A stretch of DNA of 23,166 nucleotides from Haplomitrium mnioides (taxonomy: Eukaryota; Marchantiophyta; Haplomitriopsida; Calobryales), in assembly GCA_049999725.1 (NCBI GenBank), contig JBNGIS010038026.1, positions 1 to 23,166 of the forward strand, read 5' to 3'. Below are positions 21,760-23,166 of the stretch, piece after piece. A model generated the notes under the pieces. The model was not told the DNA's origin. It ran no database searches and worked only from the letters and a program-made list of their open reading frames with translations. Within the stretch, counting starts at the first letter, position 1. Each line of letters begins with the position of its first letter. Made by a program: the position numbers and the translations under genes.

Positions 21760-22960
21760 CTTTCCTTGCACCCAAAAACAGTCCCCGTAGCTTCGAAGCG
21801 AGGTAGTCTATCCCCGCGCTCGTTTCCCCTCCAGTCTTGACGATTCATCACCGCCCTTCCTTGGAAGTCCCTGTTTCACTTATCCCACGGCTGAGAGGTG
21901 TATCCTGCATTTTTACATGGCTCGTAGGTGGGTTTTTTACCAGGTTCAGAGGGTGAAAGTTACGCCAACAGCTGCGCCTCGTCGTTTACTTTCCAACAAG
22001 ACTAATTTCCCGCCAATCTGACACCTGTAGCTCTGGCAATCGGCATTTGAATCGACACACCTTTTTCCTTTGCGTTTTCCTCGTGTTAGCCTGACAGCCC
22101 GCGAGATTCCTCGGACGTCTGAAGGCTGACATGTGGCGCGTCGGGGGAATCCGTTGGATTCCTCGGACTGGCCACCCCGTGAGACTCTTCGGCCGCCGGA
22201 TCTTCGATTTATCGCTGTTTCGATACCCCTGGATCTCCTCTGGCTGGATCCCACTTAGGAGGGCTACTTCCAGTGAGGGTCGCCATTTCTCCGCAGAGGT
22301 TCCGCGGACTCCCTGGGACTGACGCGTGTCCCCGAATCCCGTGAGATGTGCTGGTGCTGCCACGTTTCCGCAGCGCCCTTCGGACTCCCGTTGGCTTCGA
22401 GACCATGATTTGTTGCCGCTTCGTCCTTCCCGTTTAACCTCGCAGTTGCCTTAAGCAATCCTCCACCGCATAAATGGTGATAAGTCACCTCTTCGTCAGT
22501 CGCCGCTTCGCCTATCCCGTTTGGCCCTCTTCAGATCCGTCGGAGCCCCCCTTGGCGGATCCTTGTTAAGCGGTACCCCCACTTAGGAAGGCGCAGTCCC
22601 GTCGTTCCTTCGGACCCCCAGGAGCCGCCACGTTTCCGCAGCGCTCCACGGACTCCTCGGTGCAGCGGCCGTCGGTTAACTTCCCGAAGGTCGTTCTTCC
22701 TTATCTGTGCCTCGTTCACTTCGATTCAAATTGCCCTGCGATCGCCTCGAGCTCTTCTCTCCATCAAGATATGGCACGCCCCGAATGGTCACGTTTTGAG
22801 GATGCACTGGTCCAAACTGTTTGCTCCTCCGTTGTGGATCCCGACTTTCACCCCCTCGCCTTCATCTCCCGTAACTCCTCTCGTGGATTCTTCCTCGATT
22901 GTGGCTGGATTCTTTCTTCTGATCTCTCTCTGACGATCTCCCTCTGAAGACCTCCCTCTG
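21760..22960. promoter_or_regulatory. CpG-island-like part of the second block
   Basis: CpG-rich sequence with the same word families as the first block's island: GCCACGTTTCCGCAGCGC at 22359 and 22627 (268 bp apart), CCACTTAGGA at about 22250 and 22579, and GCCGCTTCG near 22416 and 22502. The position within the block is equivalent to the first island, supporting a shared promoter-type origin. No defined TATA box, initiator or open frame stands out, so promoter activity is inferred from composition only. Confidence 0.45.
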
Positions 22961-23122
22961 AGCTCTCCTTGATTTCCTCTTGATCACCCTTCTCAGCCCC
23001 ACCTCAGTCACGATTTGCTGGGAGTTCCTTTGATCCTCCTGTTAGCCCTTCTACCTGTCTTCTCTGGATCCCACAGGGCTTCCCCTCGGATCACAGGATC
23101 ACTGACACTCACTAGGGAAAAC

Positions 23123-23165
23123 AGAAAGGAAAGGAAGAGAAGGAAAAGGAAGGAAAGGAAAAAGG
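23123..23165. repeat. Purine-only simple repeat (GGAAA-like)
   Basis: A 43-base run of A and G only, built of AAAGG, GGAAGAG and GGAAAAGG words, reaches the window edge. It follows the tentative end of the second block. It would be a polypyrimidine tract on the other strand, so it is not positioned as a retroviral polypurine tract for a block on its left. It is most likely an ordinary microsatellite. Confidence 0.85.
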
Positions 23166-23166
23166 T

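Larger units (their letters stand above)
20816..23107. mobile_element. Second, diverged LTR-like block, left end missing
   Basis: This block is a same-orientation relative of 3464-6854. The anchor AGATAGTTTTT lies at 21240 here and 4194 there; GCAGTGCGC lies at 21386 and 4339, so spacings of 146 and 145 bp are conserved. Between them both have AGAAGCCCT, TTTACTTCCTCAGG, ACTTCCACCTCTGGAAGACAG and CCCACTCCACC. The same transition from CA/AT-rich to CpG-rich sequence follows, then GCCACGTTTCCGCAGCGC words. It lacks the 269-bp tandem duplication of the first block and is much diverged, so the two are not a recent copy pair. The right end is tentatively placed at CTGACA (23102-23107), matching the CTGACA end of the first block; that placement is weak. 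No retroviral genes are seen. Confidence 0.6.

Noticed and set aside
1-23166. X-inactivation-type long noncoding RNA with tandem repeats
   Set aside because: Tandem repeats and CpG-rich sequence alone do not show a transcript; no exon structure, polyadenylation signal or recognisable homology was seen.

Overview
This window is noncoding eukaryotic DNA, most likely from a vertebrate and plausibly a mammal. The reasons are megabase-style satellite DNA, CpG-decay variation, CpG-rich retroelement-like blocks, no densely packed genes, and an assembly gap of ten Ns. I see no protein gene, tRNA, rRNA or CRISPR array that I can support. The sequence alone does not identify the species.

Layout, left to right. 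(1) 1-1552: single-copy-looking, AG-rich flank with no recognisable gene. (2) 1553-3463: first tract of a tandem minisatellite with a basic unit of about 59 bp. (3) 3464-6854: a 3.39-kb foreign block that starts TGTC, ends GACA, and is bounded on both sides by the 5-bp direct repeat GAATG. The satellite resumes in phase on the far side, so this looks like an LTR-type element, probably a very long solo LTR, inserted into the satellite. Its right two thirds are CpG-rich and built from internal duplications. (4) 6855-20805: second satellite tract, about 13.9 kb, with at least two levels of higher-order structure: a local 314-bp pentamer and a long register of roughly 2.2-2.7 kb. (5) 20806-20815: N gap, which cuts the array mid-unit. 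(6) 20816 to about 23107: a diverged, colinear relative of the block in (3), again changing from AT/CA-rich to CpG-rich. (7) About 23123-23165: a purine-only simple repeat.

The main biological story is a CpG-containing 59-bp satellite alternating with CpG-island-like LTR blocks in the same orientation. Either this is the edge of a macrosatellite with a unit of about 17 kb, or one LTR family has hit the same locus twice. The second seems more likely because the two blocks are diverged and differ in their internal duplications. The most checkable observations are the 5-bp target-site duplication inside a satellite monomer, the nested higher-order repeats, and a CTCF-core-like sequence present once per satellite unit. 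No function is demonstrated by sequence alone.
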